A stretch of 14,457 nt of DNA, taken from positions 1-14,457 of the forward strand of contig JAAZAW010000080.1 of the NCBI GenBank assembly GCA_012514125.1, read 5' to 3'. The notes under the pieces were generated by a model. The model was not told where the DNA came from and did no database searches. It saw only the letters and a program-made list of their open reading frames with translations. The translations under genes were made by a program, and so were the position numbers. How positions within the stretch are numbered: the stretch's first letter is position 1; every line of letters starts with the position of its first letter. This stretch comes from Phycisphaerae bacterium (lineage in GTDB: Bacteria; Planctomycetota; Phycisphaerae; JAAYCJ01). Positions 14,372-14,457 of this stretch are shown here, piece by piece.

Positions 14372-14457
14372 GTCAATAAACTATTTCAGGCAGTATGAGC
14401 TTCGAAATCGGGATATCGTGACATTAGCCCCCGCGCACGAAGTAAATGGAATTAGTA

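Noticed and set aside
14395..14457. ATG codons at 14395 and 14447 as starts of a next gene
   Set aside because: The first frame stops after eight codons; the second has fewer than four codons before the edge and no convincing ribosome binding site.
1..14457. tRNA, rRNA, CRISPR, transposase or prophage genes
   Set aside because: I read the intergenic stretches for cloverleaf-like tRNA sequence, regularly spaced repeats and transposase motifs and found none; only the non-coding inverted-repeat element at 6840-7016 looks possibly mobile.

Overview
The window reads as a chromosomal piece of an anaerobic bacterium. Three things point that way: a long operon of iron-sulfur proteins of the heterodisulfide-reductase (Hdr) type with an NAD(P)H-flavin input module (Flx), a ClpC chaperone gene of bacterial type with bacterial promoter and terminator signals, and a large glycoside hydrolase of the GH106-like type common in polysaccharide degraders. 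The combination would fit an anaerobic Planctomycetota/Phycisphaerae-like or related fermenter. That is an inference from gene content only; no marker here fixes the taxon.

Layout. Positions 1-6741 (minus strand, transcribed right to left) hold six tightly spaced genes: a fused HdrC-HdrB protein, HdrA, an MvhD-like [2Fe-2S] protein (FlxD), two dicluster 4Fe-4S proteins (FlxC, FlxB) and an FAD/NAD(P)-binding [2Fe-2S] protein (FlxA) that runs off the left edge. All have ribosome binding sites, gaps of 8-38 nt and intact cluster ligands. Together they can be read as an FlxABCD-HdrABC complex: NAD(P)H electrons enter at FlxA, pass through FlxB/C/D to the bifurcating FAD of HdrA, and leave to ferredoxin and to the disulfide-reducing noncubane clusters of HdrB. 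A good sigma-70 promoter (6808-6836) drives the operon. It is directly abutted by a 177-bp inverted-repeat element (6840-7016).

Positions 7142-7936 (minus) encode a LOG/TIGR00730 nucleotide-processing protein with its own weak terminator downstream. Positions 8141-10648 (minus) encode ClpC, apparently a single-gene transcription unit: near-consensus promoter TTGACG-17-TACAAT at 10718-10746 and a textbook terminator at 8048-8085.

Positions 10649-11167 form a 519-bp divergent intergenic region rich in signals. It holds two odd-length palindromes around the clpC promoter, a perfect 14-bp palindrome, a plus-strand promoter candidate, a strong plus-strand intrinsic terminator with no gene in front of it, and two further hairpins. 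The terminator makes a small RNA or an attenuated leader of the next gene likely.

Positions 11168-14278 (plus) encode a 1036-residue GH106-like glycoside hydrolase without a signal peptide. The last 179 bp carry an imperfect palindrome followed by a promoter candidate pointing out of the window. I saw no tRNA, rRNA, CRISPR array, transposase gene or prophage gene.
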